Positions 1 to 6,384 of a stretch of DNA of 50,903 bases are shown piece after piece (position 1 is the stretch's first letter; each line of letters starts with the position of its first letter). The notes under the pieces are model-generated. The model was given only the letters and a program-made list of their open reading frames with translations. It was not told the DNA's origin and did no database searches. Position numbers and translations under genes: made by a program. Source of the DNA: a bacterium (GTDB taxonomy: Bacteria; SZUA-182; DTGQ01); the NCBI GenBank assembly GCA_040755755.1, contig JBFLZW010000045.1, positions 30,619-81,521 on the forward strand, in the 5' to 3' direction.

Positions 1-2
1 TG

Positions 3-431
3 GATACTCTCAATGACAACTTTCAAAACAGGGTGGATACTCTCGATGAGAGCTTTCAAAACAGGGTGGATACTCTCAATGACAACTTTCAAAACAGGGT
101 GGATACTCTCGATGAGAGCTTTCAAAACAGGGTGGATGCTCTCAATGACAACTTTCAAAAAAAGATTGATGCTCTCAATGACAACTTTCAAAACAGGGTG
201 GATACTCTCGATGAGAGCTTTCAAAAAAAGGTGGATGCTCTCAATGACAACTTTCAAAAAAAGATTGATGCTCTCAATGACAACTTTCAAAAAAAGGTGG
301 ATACTCTCAACGAGAGCTTTCAATGCAAGATTGATGGCCTGGCCGCTGATTTCCATCGCTGGACCAGTATCCTGGCGGAGGATTTCCAGCATAAGCTGGA
401 TATTGTGATTGAAGGCCATCAGATATTGAAT
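3..431 (+). repeat. Tandem 33-bp in-frame coding repeats
   Basis: Thirteen consecutive 33-bp units read in frame. Units 1-10 (3-332) are almost identical at DNA level and come in two alternating versions differing at about six bases (AATGACAAC versus GATGAGAGC in the middle). Units 11-13 (333-431) keep the protein period but not the DNA identity. The array continues to the left edge of the window, so the full copy number is unknown. The DNA identity points to recent expansion by slippage or unequal recombination. Confidence 0.9.
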
Positions 432-716
432 GAAAAAATCGATCGCCTGGAAAAAGGCCAGATGGAGCTTTCCGCCAGGGTTGATAAACTGGAATTGATA
501 AGCCTCAGACTGGAACAGCGACAGGCAAAACTGGAACAGCGACAGGCCAGTCTTGAGCAACGGCAGGCTGATCTGGAACAAGAGATCAAGGCGGTAAAAG
601 AAGAATTAGGAAAGAAAATTGATGCGGTAGCTGCTGACCTCGCTGCCCACCGGACCGATACTGAAATACATAAAGCAGGCTATCGGGTATGTGACAACAA
701 GGATTACAGGACCTGA
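3..716 (+). CDS. Coiled-coil protein with 11-residue repeats (5' end outside window)
   Basis: The reading frame is open from the first bases of the window to a TGA at 714-716, so the true start probably lies upstream. The first ten units are almost identical 11-residue repeats of the type DTLNDNFQNRV, alternating with DTLDESFQNRV, then three degenerate units (for example DGLAADFHRWT). An 11-residue period (3-4-4 hydrophobic spacing) is typical of hendecad, slightly right-handed coiled coils. After residue 130 the pattern changes to heptads, including three LEQRQA units, and the protein ends in a charged helix and a short polar tail. No signal peptide or membrane segment is visible in the part present. 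The role is unknown; a structural or tether protein is a guess. A C-terminal domain beyond the coiled coil is absent. Confidence 0.75.
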   Translation, partial: DTLNDNFQNRVDTLDESFQNRVDTLNDNFQNRVDTLDESFQNRVDALNDNFQKKIDALNDNFQNRVDTLDESFQKKVDALNDNFQKKIDALNDNFQKKVDTLNESFQCKIDGLAADFHRWTSILAEDFQHKLDIVIEGHQILNEKIDRLEKGQMELSARVDKLELISLRLEQRQAKLEQRQASLEQRQADLEQEIKAVKEELGKKIDAVAADLAAHRTDTEIHKAGYRVCDNKDYRT

Positions 717-825
717 TAACTGCTTATGCTTGTGATAAGCATAGTTGGTTACAGCGTAAAAACTCAAGAGGCAAACACTCTGGGGTGTCTGCCCCTTTCT
801 CACCTCCCATGAGTTAAAATTCCCG

Positions 826-990
826 CTACTTCTCCCCAAGCTCTTTCTTGAGGGATTCGAGGGTGTTTCTCTTGGCCTGTTCTACAGATTCTTTGGCAGC
901 CTGGGCTGCATTTTCAAAATCTTTGGCAGTGATATTCCTTGAATCTCCCATATTGTCAGATAGTTTACCACACCCGCACGTATAGCACAT
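826..990 (-). CDS. Small cysteine-rich N-terminus protein, 54 aa
   Basis: The ATG at 988-990 has a strong ribosome binding site (GGGAGGTG, about 6 bases upstream), which favours this start over an upstream one that would add 29 residues. The protein begins MCYTCGCGKL, with three Cys in the first seven residues, then a DNMGDSRNIT stretch and an amphipathic charged helix to the C terminus. Small proteins with an N-terminal CxxCxC and an NIT segment occur widely in anaerobic and sulfur bacteria as uncharacterised proteins (from memory). The Cys cluster suggests metal binding or redox activity, but this is inference. It is monocistronic, with about 330 bp of gene-free DNA before the divergent nitroreductase. 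Confidence 0.7.
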   Translation of the reverse strand: MCYTCGCGKLSDNMGDSRNITAKDFENAAQAAKESVEQAKRNTLESLKKELGEK

Positions 991-1317
991 AGTCTTCACC
1001 TCCCTTCCCCAGCCAGTTTTTGGATATAAGCCAGATGCTCCCTTTGGTGTAATCACCCCGCTTTCCAAGTTCATCATTCTATCGGTTTTTTTCTTTAAAA
1101 GAAACGGCCATTTCTCCTCAAAATAGAGAGATCAACCAATGTCTTTGTTTTTTCCGACAAAGAGTAAGAGGCCGGGCGTGAAGACTGCATGGCCCTCTCC
1201 GGTTGTTGCTTTTAACTGAAATTTGGGATAGACTGCTACCGAGCAGGTTATTGCTTCGGCTTGGAGAAAAGTATAACCTGATCCTGAAAAAGTATAACCT
1301 TTAAGGGAGAGAATATA
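991..1317. other. Gene-free stretch between divergent genes
   Basis: About 327 bp between the small Cys protein (minus) and the nitroreductase (plus). It holds the upstream signals of both genes, including the three AGGTTAT/ATAACCT elements listed separately. No further ORF or RNA could be supported. Confidence 0.5.
1245..1300 (+). promoter_or_regulatory. Direct and inverted AGGTTAT/ATAACCT elements upstream of the nitroreductase
   Basis: A direct repeat, GAAAAGTATAACCT at 1266-1279 and GAAAAAGTATAACCT at 1286-1300, has its cores exactly 21 bp apart (two helical turns). An inverted half site, AGGTTAT, lies at 1245-1251. The second copy ends 17 bases before the start codon of the nitroreductase. 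The helical phasing is typical of tandem regulator binding sites. No regulator gene is adjacent. Confidence 0.4.
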
Positions 1318-1878
1318 ATGGAGGATGCAAGATCATATCTGATTGATGAACAACCAGCGCCTGACCTGCTCCCTTACCTGAAAGGGAGAAGATCTATCAG
1401 GAAGTTCAAACCTCAGTCTGTGCCCCGGGAGTTGATTGACAAGATCATGGAAGCGGGCACCTGGGCACCTTCGGCGGGTAATGTCCAGCCGTGGTATCTC
1501 TATCTTATTTTTAACCGTGAGCTAAAACAAAGGCTCGCTCAGGCGGCTTTAGAGCAGCGGTTTGTCGGAAAAGCTCCTCTGGTCATTGTGGTCTGTGCTG
1601 ATAAAAGCCGGGCCCAATCAAGCTATGGGATACGAGGAGAAACCTTATATTGTATCCAGGATACTGCCTCGATGGTCCAGAACATGCTGCTTGAGACATT
1701 CAGCCTCGGACTGGGAGGCTGCTGGGTAGGGGCATTCCGGGAGGAAGATGTAAAGGCGGCTCTGGATATGCCTCACCATCTGCAGCCTGTGGCCATCCTG
1801 CCCATCGGCTACCCTGATGAAAAGCCCGGTCCGCGAACGAGACGAGATTGGCGGGAAACAGTGAAAGTTATCGAATAG
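1318..1878 (+). CDS. Nitroreductase family FMN oxidoreductase
   Basis: A 186-residue protein with nitroreductase-fold hallmarks: RRSIRKF near residue 25 (phosphate contacts to FMN), APSAGNVQPW near residue 50, and GLGGCWVGAF near residue 130, close to the isoalloxazine site. The length fits the short single-domain nitroreductases that work as FMN-binding homodimers using NAD(P)H. The natural substrate cannot be read from the sequence; members reduce nitroaromatics, quinones, flavins or enones. An AGGGAGAG Shine-Dalgarno precedes the ATG. Monocistronic, convergent with the mutY-like gene. It probably acts in the cytoplasm, since no signal peptide is present. Confidence 0.88.
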   Translation: MEDARSYLIDEQPAPDLLPYLKGRRSIRKFKPQSVPRELIDKIMEAGTWAPSAGNVQPWYLYLIFNRELKQRLAQAALEQRFVGKAPLVIVVCADKSRAQSSYGIRGETLYCIQDTASMVQNMLLETFSLGLGGCWVGAFREEDVKAALDMPHHLQPVAILPIGYPDEKPGPRTRRDWRETVKVIE

Positions 1879-1928
1879 GGGTTTTTCGGATAAGGCGAAA
1901 ACGGCGACCAGCATGGTTCATTACTTCA

Positions 1929-2780
1929 TTATCTTATGCTGAACCGGCCGTTCTCCTGGCAAATGAAACCCTCTTGCTGCAACTGGTCCAGGCTTGTTTT
2001 TACCTTCCGGGGATTCATATTCACCTCCTGCATGATCTCACTTTCGGAAAGGTTTGGCCTGGCAAGTAAAATCTTCAGGATTTTTCCCCGCACCTGCCGG
2101 TTGGAGCCCGCAAAAGGTGACTGGAGCTGATAGTGAGCGCTTTTCCTGTTCGGATTCCGGAGTTCTTTTTTCAGCTTAACTCCATAATCCATCAGTGCAT
2201 AATACCATTGCCGGGGATTGGACGGATCCAGGGTTTGCGCGACCAGGGGAAGAATCTCAGCATCTTTGACCTTGTCCCGATGGGTGAAAAAGAAATGGAT
2301 AAATACCCGGCGGATGTTGGTTTCAATAAAAACTGCGGGCTTGTTGAAGGCAAAAGCAGCGATTGCCGAAGCTGTCGGACGGCCGATTCCCGGCAAGGTT
2401 ACCAATAATTCCACATCTGAGGGAAGATTTCCGCCAAACTCTTCCATGACCATCCGGGCGGCTGACTTCAGGGACATTGCCCGGCGGTTATACCCCAAGC
2501 CCTGCCACAGGCTCAGTACCTGGTGAAGAGGCGCGCTGGCAAGTGAGGCGAAATCGGGAAAGGTAGCGATAAACTGTTCATACTTTTGCGCGACTCTCTC
2601 TGTCTGCGTCTGCTGAAGCATGATTTCCGAAACCAGAATGTGGTATGGATCGTGGGTCATCCGCCAGGGGAACGAGCGGGCATGCTCTTGATAATAGCTG
2701 TAAATGACCCTTTGAAACCTGCTGATGCACTCCGGGGTTAAACCGTTTTCGCCCGGCAGGCACTCGGTGGGTAACTTCAT
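1929..2780 (-). CDS. MutY-like HhH-GPD DNA glycosylase lacking the iron-sulfur cluster
   Basis: A 283-residue helix-hairpin-helix/GPD glycosylase. ILVSEIMLQQTQT (residues 48-60) carries the MutY-type catalytic Glu at 52, and LPGIGRPTASAIAAF (129-143) is the HhH and following helix. The conserved Asp of MutY (LDGNVKRV) appears as Glu153 in IETNIRRV. After ALMDYG (195-200), where MutY and EndoIII have a C-x6-C-x2-C-x5-C [4Fe-4S] loop, there is no cysteine. The C-terminal NUDIX-like 8-oxoG recognition domain is also absent, replaced by a short winged-helix-like tail. It probably removes a mispaired base in repair, but adenine specificity is uncertain. GGAGAG precedes the ATG. Last gene of the wbqC-like / rnhA / mutY-like run; the gap to rnhA is 44 bp. 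Confidence 0.82.
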   Translation of the reverse strand: MKLPTECLPGENGLTPECISRFQRVIYSYYQEHARSFPWRMTHDPYHILVSEIMLQQTQTERVAQKYEQFIATFPDFASLASAPLHQVLSLWQGLGYNRRAMSLKSAARMVMEEFGGNLPSDVELLVTLPGIGRPTASAIAAFAFNKPAVFIETNIRRVFIHFFFTHRDKVKDAEILPLVAQTLDPSNPRQWYYALMDYGVKLKKELRNPNRKSAHYQLQSPFAGSNRQVRGKILKILLARPNLSESEIMQEVNMNPRKVKTSLDQLQQEGFICQENGRFSIR

Positions 2781-2824
2781 TTTTCTCTCCGGGTAGGTAT
2801 AGTCAAGAGGCTTTAGGATGGATT

Positions 2825-3313
2825 TTACGTGTCGTTCCGTCCGGCCAGGGCGGCTTGATATCCGCTGTCTTCAGGCAGATTGGCCCGTGCGGCAGCCGTA
2901 GTGGCTAACTCATCGCAGCGCTCATTTTCCGCCTGACCATTATGCCCCCGAATCCAGCGAAATTCCACCGAATGGAGCTGAAGCAGTTTCAACAGCCGCT
3001 CCCAGAGGTCGGCATTCGGCACCCGCTCTTTCTTGTCCCGCACCCAGCCAGTGGCTTTCCAGCGGTAGACCCATCCCTTGGTTATGCTGTCCACCAGATA
3101 CCGGGAATCGCTGGTGAGAATGACCCGGCACTTTTCCTTGAGAGCCTCAAGTCCGGTGATGGCTGCCAGGATTTCCATCCGGTTGTTGGTTGTTCTCCGG
3201 AATCCTCCGGATAGCTCCTTGCGGTGCTCCCCGTAGCGCAGGATAACCCCGTATCCCCCTGGCCCCGGATTGCCGGTGCAGGCCCCGTCAGTATAAATTT
3301 GCACTTCCTTCAT
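2825..3313 (-). CDS. rnhA: Ribonuclease HI
   Basis: A 162-residue RNase HI that cleaves the RNA strand of RNA-DNA hybrids. The catalytic residues are all present: Asp9 (YTDGAC), Glu47 (NNRMEIL), Asp69 (LTSDSRY) and Asp134 (ERCDELA), plus the loop His124 (RGHNG). The basic handle region ([14 protein letters not shown]) is retained, as in E. coli RNase HI. Length is normal with a short C-terminal extension. AAGAAGGG precedes the ATG. It lies between the wbqC-like gene (61 bp upstream) and the mutY-like gene, plausibly co-transcribed. Confidence 0.95.
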   Translation of the reverse strand: MKEVQIYTDGACTGNPGPGGYGVILRYGEHRKELSGGFRRTTNNRMEILAAITGLEALKEKCRVILTSDSRYLVDSITKGWVYRWKATGWVRDKKERVPNADLWERLLKLLQLHSVEFRWIRGHNGQAENERCDELATTAAARANLPEDSGYQAALAGRNDT

Positions 3314-3374
3314 AACCCTTCTTCCCTCTCCGGCATCACGCCTGATGGCGTGATGATGCCGATGGTGATGATGC

Positions 3375-4103
3375 TCATGGTGACGATGATGATGCCTCCG
3401 GCGGGATCATCCTGAAAGGTGATCCAGCCAGAATATTATAACTGCGGGGGCCACAGGTAAGCAAGAGGTCCCACGCTGAAAGATTATCGATAAATTCACC
3501 CCACAACTGGGGATAGACCGGATGATGAAACCGGAAATACTGAACGCCAATTCCTGCCTTGGCAAAAGCCTCCTCCTGGATAAATTTCCGGGCTTCGTAT
3601 TGGGCGAGGTAGGTAGATGCCTTGAGCCTGTGGCAGATTTCAATCAGCCGCTCGTTCCCGGTGGCCTCCACTGCCAGGGATGAGCTGAGCTGCATTTCAG
3701 TGGGGACTGAGAGGGAAGTCTTCAGATAGTTGATGATCCTCAGGTTAAAATCAGCCAGTCCAGAGATTTTCCGCCGATAGGTCTCTTCCCAAAAAGGCCG
3801 GTGGTCCTCCCAGTAAGGAGCGTGGGCATAAGCTGTGCTCAGGCTGGCCAGGTGTTTCCTCGGCCAATCCTCGTCGTAGCAGATCTGCACCTCATTGATT
3901 TTTTGCAGCCCCTTTCCCTTTCTCCATACCGGAATGGTGAGCCACAAGGTCCCCTGATGAAACTTGAACCGGTTTCTGCTGACCCAGGTGGTGCCCCGGG
4001 GAAACTGCACATCATCCAGAAGGACCAGAAGGTCGCAGTGCAGGGCTTTAAAGAAAAACCCCAGCCAGGGGGAAAAGATTAGTTGATGAGTTGATATGAT
4101 CAT
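3375..4103 (-). CDS. WbqC-like family protein
   Basis: A 242-residue protein beginning [20 protein letters not shown], followed by [18 protein letters not shown]. This N-terminal pattern (HQ-x-x-x-PWLGFF, then a DDVQF and a W-x-NRN-like motif) is that of the WbqC family, often found in O-antigen or sugar-modification loci and without a firmly assigned reaction. The last residues (PEASSSSP) are encoded by a GATGATG-like microsatellite, suggesting the C terminus has drifted by slippage. The GT9 glycosyltransferase a few kb away is the only other envelope-sugar gene here. The Shine-Dalgarno is weak. Confidence 0.72.
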   Translation of the reverse strand: MIISTHQLIFSPWLGFFFKALHCDLLVLLDDVQFPRGTTWVSRNRFKFHQGTLWLTIPVWRKGKGLQKINEVQICYDEDWPRKHLASLSTAYAHAPYWEDHRPFWEETYRRKISGLADFNLRIINYLKTSLSVPTEMQLSSSLAVEATGNERLIEICHRLKASTYLAQYEARKFIQEEAFAKAGIGVQYFRFHHPVYPQLWGEFIDNLSAWDLLLTCGPRSYNILAGSPFRMIPPEASSSSP

Positions 4104-4197
4104 GGGGGCTGTCCTTCTGGTGATTGCAGGGAATCAGATATTATTTGCATACTCTAGTGTGAAAAAGTATTATTAAATTTTTCGATAGATATTTACC

Positions 4198-4227
4198 TTG
4201 ACAATCCCAATAGCCTTTAGATATACT
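4198..4227 (+). promoter_or_regulatory. Sigma-70-type promoter of the three-gene cassette
   Basis: TTGACA at 4198-4203 and TATACT at 4222-4227 are separated by 18 bp. The predicted transcript starts near 4234, giving a 5' leader of about 190 bases that includes the inverted repeat ahead of the first gene. Confidence 0.6.
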
Positions 4228-4240
4228 CTAAAATTAGAGT
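4225..4240 (+). promoter_or_regulatory. Operator-like palindrome overlapping the -10 box
   Basis: ACTCTAAAATTAGAGT is a perfect palindrome with 7-bp arms and a 2-bp spacer. It covers the end of the -10 box and the predicted start site, a classical repressor position. A related imperfect element, ACTCTAGTGT, lies at 4151-4160, upstream of the -35 box. Confidence 0.5.
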
Positions 4241-4331
4241 TATAATGGCTATGCAAGACGTCTAATATAAGACTATAATATATCTAACAATGTATTGTAT
4301 ATGCTTGAAAAGAATATTGCAAGTCTTAATT

Positions 4332-4410
4332 AATTATCCTAAATTCAACATCGAGGCTTAAAAAAGTAAGAAATAACAATTATTGAATTTAGGATAATTT
4401 TAGGATAATT
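4332..4410 (+). repeat. Long inverted repeat just before the first cassette gene
   Basis: AATTATCCTAAATTCAA at 4332-4348 is the exact reverse complement of the 17 bases at 4383-4399. A second partial copy of the right arm (TTAGGATAATTAAT, 4400-4413) follows directly and can also pair with the left arm extended leftward, so two alternative stems are possible. The right arms end about 12 bases before the ATG and sit next to the ribosome binding site, so RNA folding or protein binding here could control translation. Confidence 0.6.
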
Positions 4411-4425
4411 AATGAAAGAGAGATC

Positions 4426-5229
4426 ATGAACGAATATAAGGATGATTTGCCAAAATATAGAAATCCTCCTGTGGTAGAAGTTGCTCTTGGTGTATTTTTT
4501 GAAGATATTAAGAGTATGAAGTTACCACATTCTGGAGTTTTTTGGCAGAAAATTCGAAAGGAATTTCCTCGAGTTACTCATGCAGATCCATTAGGTATTT
4601 TAGAGGATGATATAACGAAGCTACCACTGCCACGTGTTTGGTTCATTAATGAGCATGAAACAAATCTCATCCAATATCAAACAAACTGCTTTTTTTTTAA
4701 TTGGAGAAAAATCCCTTTTGCTGAAAAATACCCACGGTATTCTACTGTCAAAAAAGCTTTTGAACGGTATCATAATCTATTTATAGAATTTCTCCATGAA
4801 AATAACATGGGAAAGATCAGTTATAAGCAATGTGAACTTACATATGTAAATCATATTCCCAAAGATAATATTTGGAATTCTCCAGCAGACATTAACCAGA
4901 TTATGCGAGATATAATATGGACAAAAAATGAGAATCGTTTCCTACCTGAACCGAAAAGTATCCAGTGGTTTTCAATATTCTCTTTGCCAGATGATTTTGG
5001 AGAGTTGAAAATATCACTAAAGCATGGAAAGCGAATATCAGATGATTATCCACTTTTTATACTTGAAATTTCGGCTAAGGGATTAGGTGGGGATCGTACT
5101 CCAGAGAGAATATCTGAATGGTTCGATTTAGCACACGAATGGATAGTAAATGCCTTTGCGGACATAACGAGCGATGATATGCAAAAAAAATGTTGGCTTC
5201 GGCAATCAAAAACTAAAAGGAGAAAATAA
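4426..5229 (+). CDS. TIGR04255-like protein, first gene of a three-gene cassette
   Basis: A 267-residue protein starting with KYRNPPVVEVALGVFFED, the N-terminal signature of the sporadically distributed TIGR04255 proteins (N/R-PP-[IL]-VEA-x-[IF]). The rest is an alpha/beta protein with no enzyme motif, signal peptide or membrane segment that I can recognise. The family has no assigned function that I know of; its patchy distribution suggests accessory or defence genes. GAAAGAGAG precedes the ATG. The gene is only 3 bases from the next one, implying one operon. Codon use is much more AT-rich than the flanking wbqC-like and Mur ligase genes, a sign of horizontal acquisition. Confidence 0.7.
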   Translation: MNEYKDDLPKYRNPPVVEVALGVFFEDIKSMKLPHSGVFWQKIRKEFPRVTHADPLGILEDDITKLPLPRVWFINEHETNLIQYQTNCFFFNWRKIPFAEKYPRYSTVKKAFERYHNLFIEFLHENNMGKISYKQCELTYVNHIPKDNIWNSPADINQIMRDIIWTKNENRFLPEPKSIQWFSIFSLPDDFGELKISLKHGKRISDDYPLFILEISAKGLGGDRTPERISEWFDLAHEWIVNAFADITSDDMQKKCWLRQSKTKRRK

Positions 5230-5232
5230 AGC

Positions 5233-5910
5233 ATGGCGACTGCAAGCATTGAAAATGCTGTCCATACGTTTGCTTACCAACCTCCTTTTGAGTGTATCAG
5301 TTCCAGAGAGTATTCATATTTCAATAAAGAATGGACCCGACCCTTAGAGAATTTAAAGTTAAAGTCAAAGTTAAGACACAAAGCACGACGGTCGCAAGAA
5401 GAAGAAACATGGACGAGTACTAATACAGAATACGAAATAGAAGAGAGAAAAGACCCTTTTGAAGTGCTTGATGCTCAATTACCTCCAACAGATAAGGTTA
5501 AAAGAATAATTAAAATTGAATATGCAAGATGCATTAGGGTGCTTCCATACAAAGATCGTATATTGAATCGACTTAAGTGGCTATTAGATGCTACCTTGGA
5601 TGAACCTGAAGCAGAAAATTACCTTAATCCTGACTCTGTGAATTTATTTTTGGAATTCATGAGATCAAAAGAGAGGTTAAAATATCCTGATATCATTTTA
5701 TCTCCATCAGGTAACGTTTCAACGTGTTGGCGGATAGATGCGAATCGAAGCCTTTGTATTGAATTCCTCTGTGGACAATCCATTAGATTTGTTGTTTTCA
5801 TTCCTAATCCCCTTCGAACTTTGCGTATTACTGGAACTATTCCGATTAGCATGTTGTGGGATACTTTGAGACCATATAATGTTGAACAGTGGATTACAAA
5901 TGGTCGATAG
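5233..5910 (+). CDS. Uncharacterised cassette protein 2
   Basis: A 225-residue protein of unknown function, starting at the first ATG after the TIGR04255-like gene (3-bp gap). The N-terminal half is polar, with a basic region around residues 40-60 (KLKSKLRHKARR). The C-terminal third has an alternating beta-like pattern: YPDIILSPSGNVSTCWRID, then SLCIEFLCGQSIRFVVF, then ITGTIPI. Such a P-x-I-x-x-S-x-x-G-x-x-x-x-x-W pattern followed by a short beta unit is, from memory, seen in small accessory proteins encoded beside the type of protein made by the third gene. No catalytic motif or membrane helix was seen. Base composition is AT-rich like its two partners. Confidence 0.65.
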   Translation: MATASIENAVHTFAYQPPFECISSREYSYFNKEWTRPLENLKLKSKLRHKARRSQEEETWTSTNTEYEIEERKDPFEVLDAQLPPTDKVKRIIKIEYARCIRVLPYKDRILNRLKWLLDATLDEPEAENYLNPDSVNLFLEFMRSKERLKYPDIILSPSGNVSTCWRIDANRSLCIEFLCGQSIRFVVFIPNPLRTLRITGTIPISMLWDTLRPYNVEQWITNGR

Positions 5911-6337
5911 TCGTGAGCTATCTCATTCAGAGCATATAGCTCGATATTGTAAGCCAACATCATTAACTGAAGACAAGCTACCTACGTGGTCTTCCTTCTG
6001 CCTTCGGTCAGGTGAATTATCACTCTCAGTAAATTGGTTAGAATTTCTTGATCCTAACAACAGAGACACTGCAATAGAAAAGCTTCGACAAATTTTTACT
6101 AAAAAATTTACTGGAGGAGTCAGTGCCAATGCCAAATTGGCTGTTTTGAATGTAGGTGAAACGATTACTCATGTAAGCAATGAGAACGGTCGTTTGTTAA
6201 AAGTTTTTCAGGAGCCACTAGATAACGATCCTTCCCATTGCGGTATACACAACCTCCCAGCAACAGAAGAAGAAGCAATGCTCATTGGCATGCTCATTGC
6301 CGAAAAGGTATGCGAACTTTATAGTGCTCGAAGCTGA
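5900..6337 (+). CDS. Uncharacterised cassette protein 3
   Basis: A 145-residue protein if the ATG at 5900 is used, overlapping the end of the previous gene by 11 bases; an in-frame ATG at 5879 would add seven residues. The overlap suggests translational coupling. The sequence has HSEHIARYCKPTSL near the N terminus, LSLSVNWLEFLD in the middle and DPSHCGIHNLP near the end. I recall similar small uncharacterised proteins in accessory regions of many bacteria, always with the ARYCKP and SVNWLE blocks, but know of no function. It ends 48 bp before the converging Mur ligase gene, closing the AT-rich segment. Confidence 0.65.
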   Translation: MVDSRELSHSEHIARYCKPTSLTEDKLPTWSSFCLRSGELSLSVNWLEFLDPNNRDTAIEKLRQIFTKKFTGGVSANAKLAVLNVGETITHVSNENGRLLKVFQEPLDNDPSHCGIHNLPATEEEAMLIGMLIAEKVCELYSARS

Positions 6338-6384
6338 GAACCCTGTAACTTAATATCAGGAATAAATCTCTAAACGGATTCATT

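Larger units (their letters stand above)
4104..4425. other. AT-rich regulatory stretch upstream of the three-gene cassette
   Basis: A 322-bp gene-free region, markedly more AT-rich than the genes to its left. It contains a TTGACA/TATACT promoter, a palindrome over the -10 box, and a long inverted repeat before the start codon of the next gene (all listed separately). No other coding or RNA gene is supported. Confidence 0.6.

Noticed and set aside
3-332. Regular 33-bp repeats as a CRISPR array
   Set aside because: Units touch directly with no spacers, keep a single reading frame, and encode a coiled coil.
1929-2780. Assignment of the glycosylase as endonuclease III
   Set aside because: The EndoIII catalytic Lys in the HhH region (LPGVGRKTA) is replaced by Pro, and the SEIMLQQTQ Glu points to the MutY side of the family.
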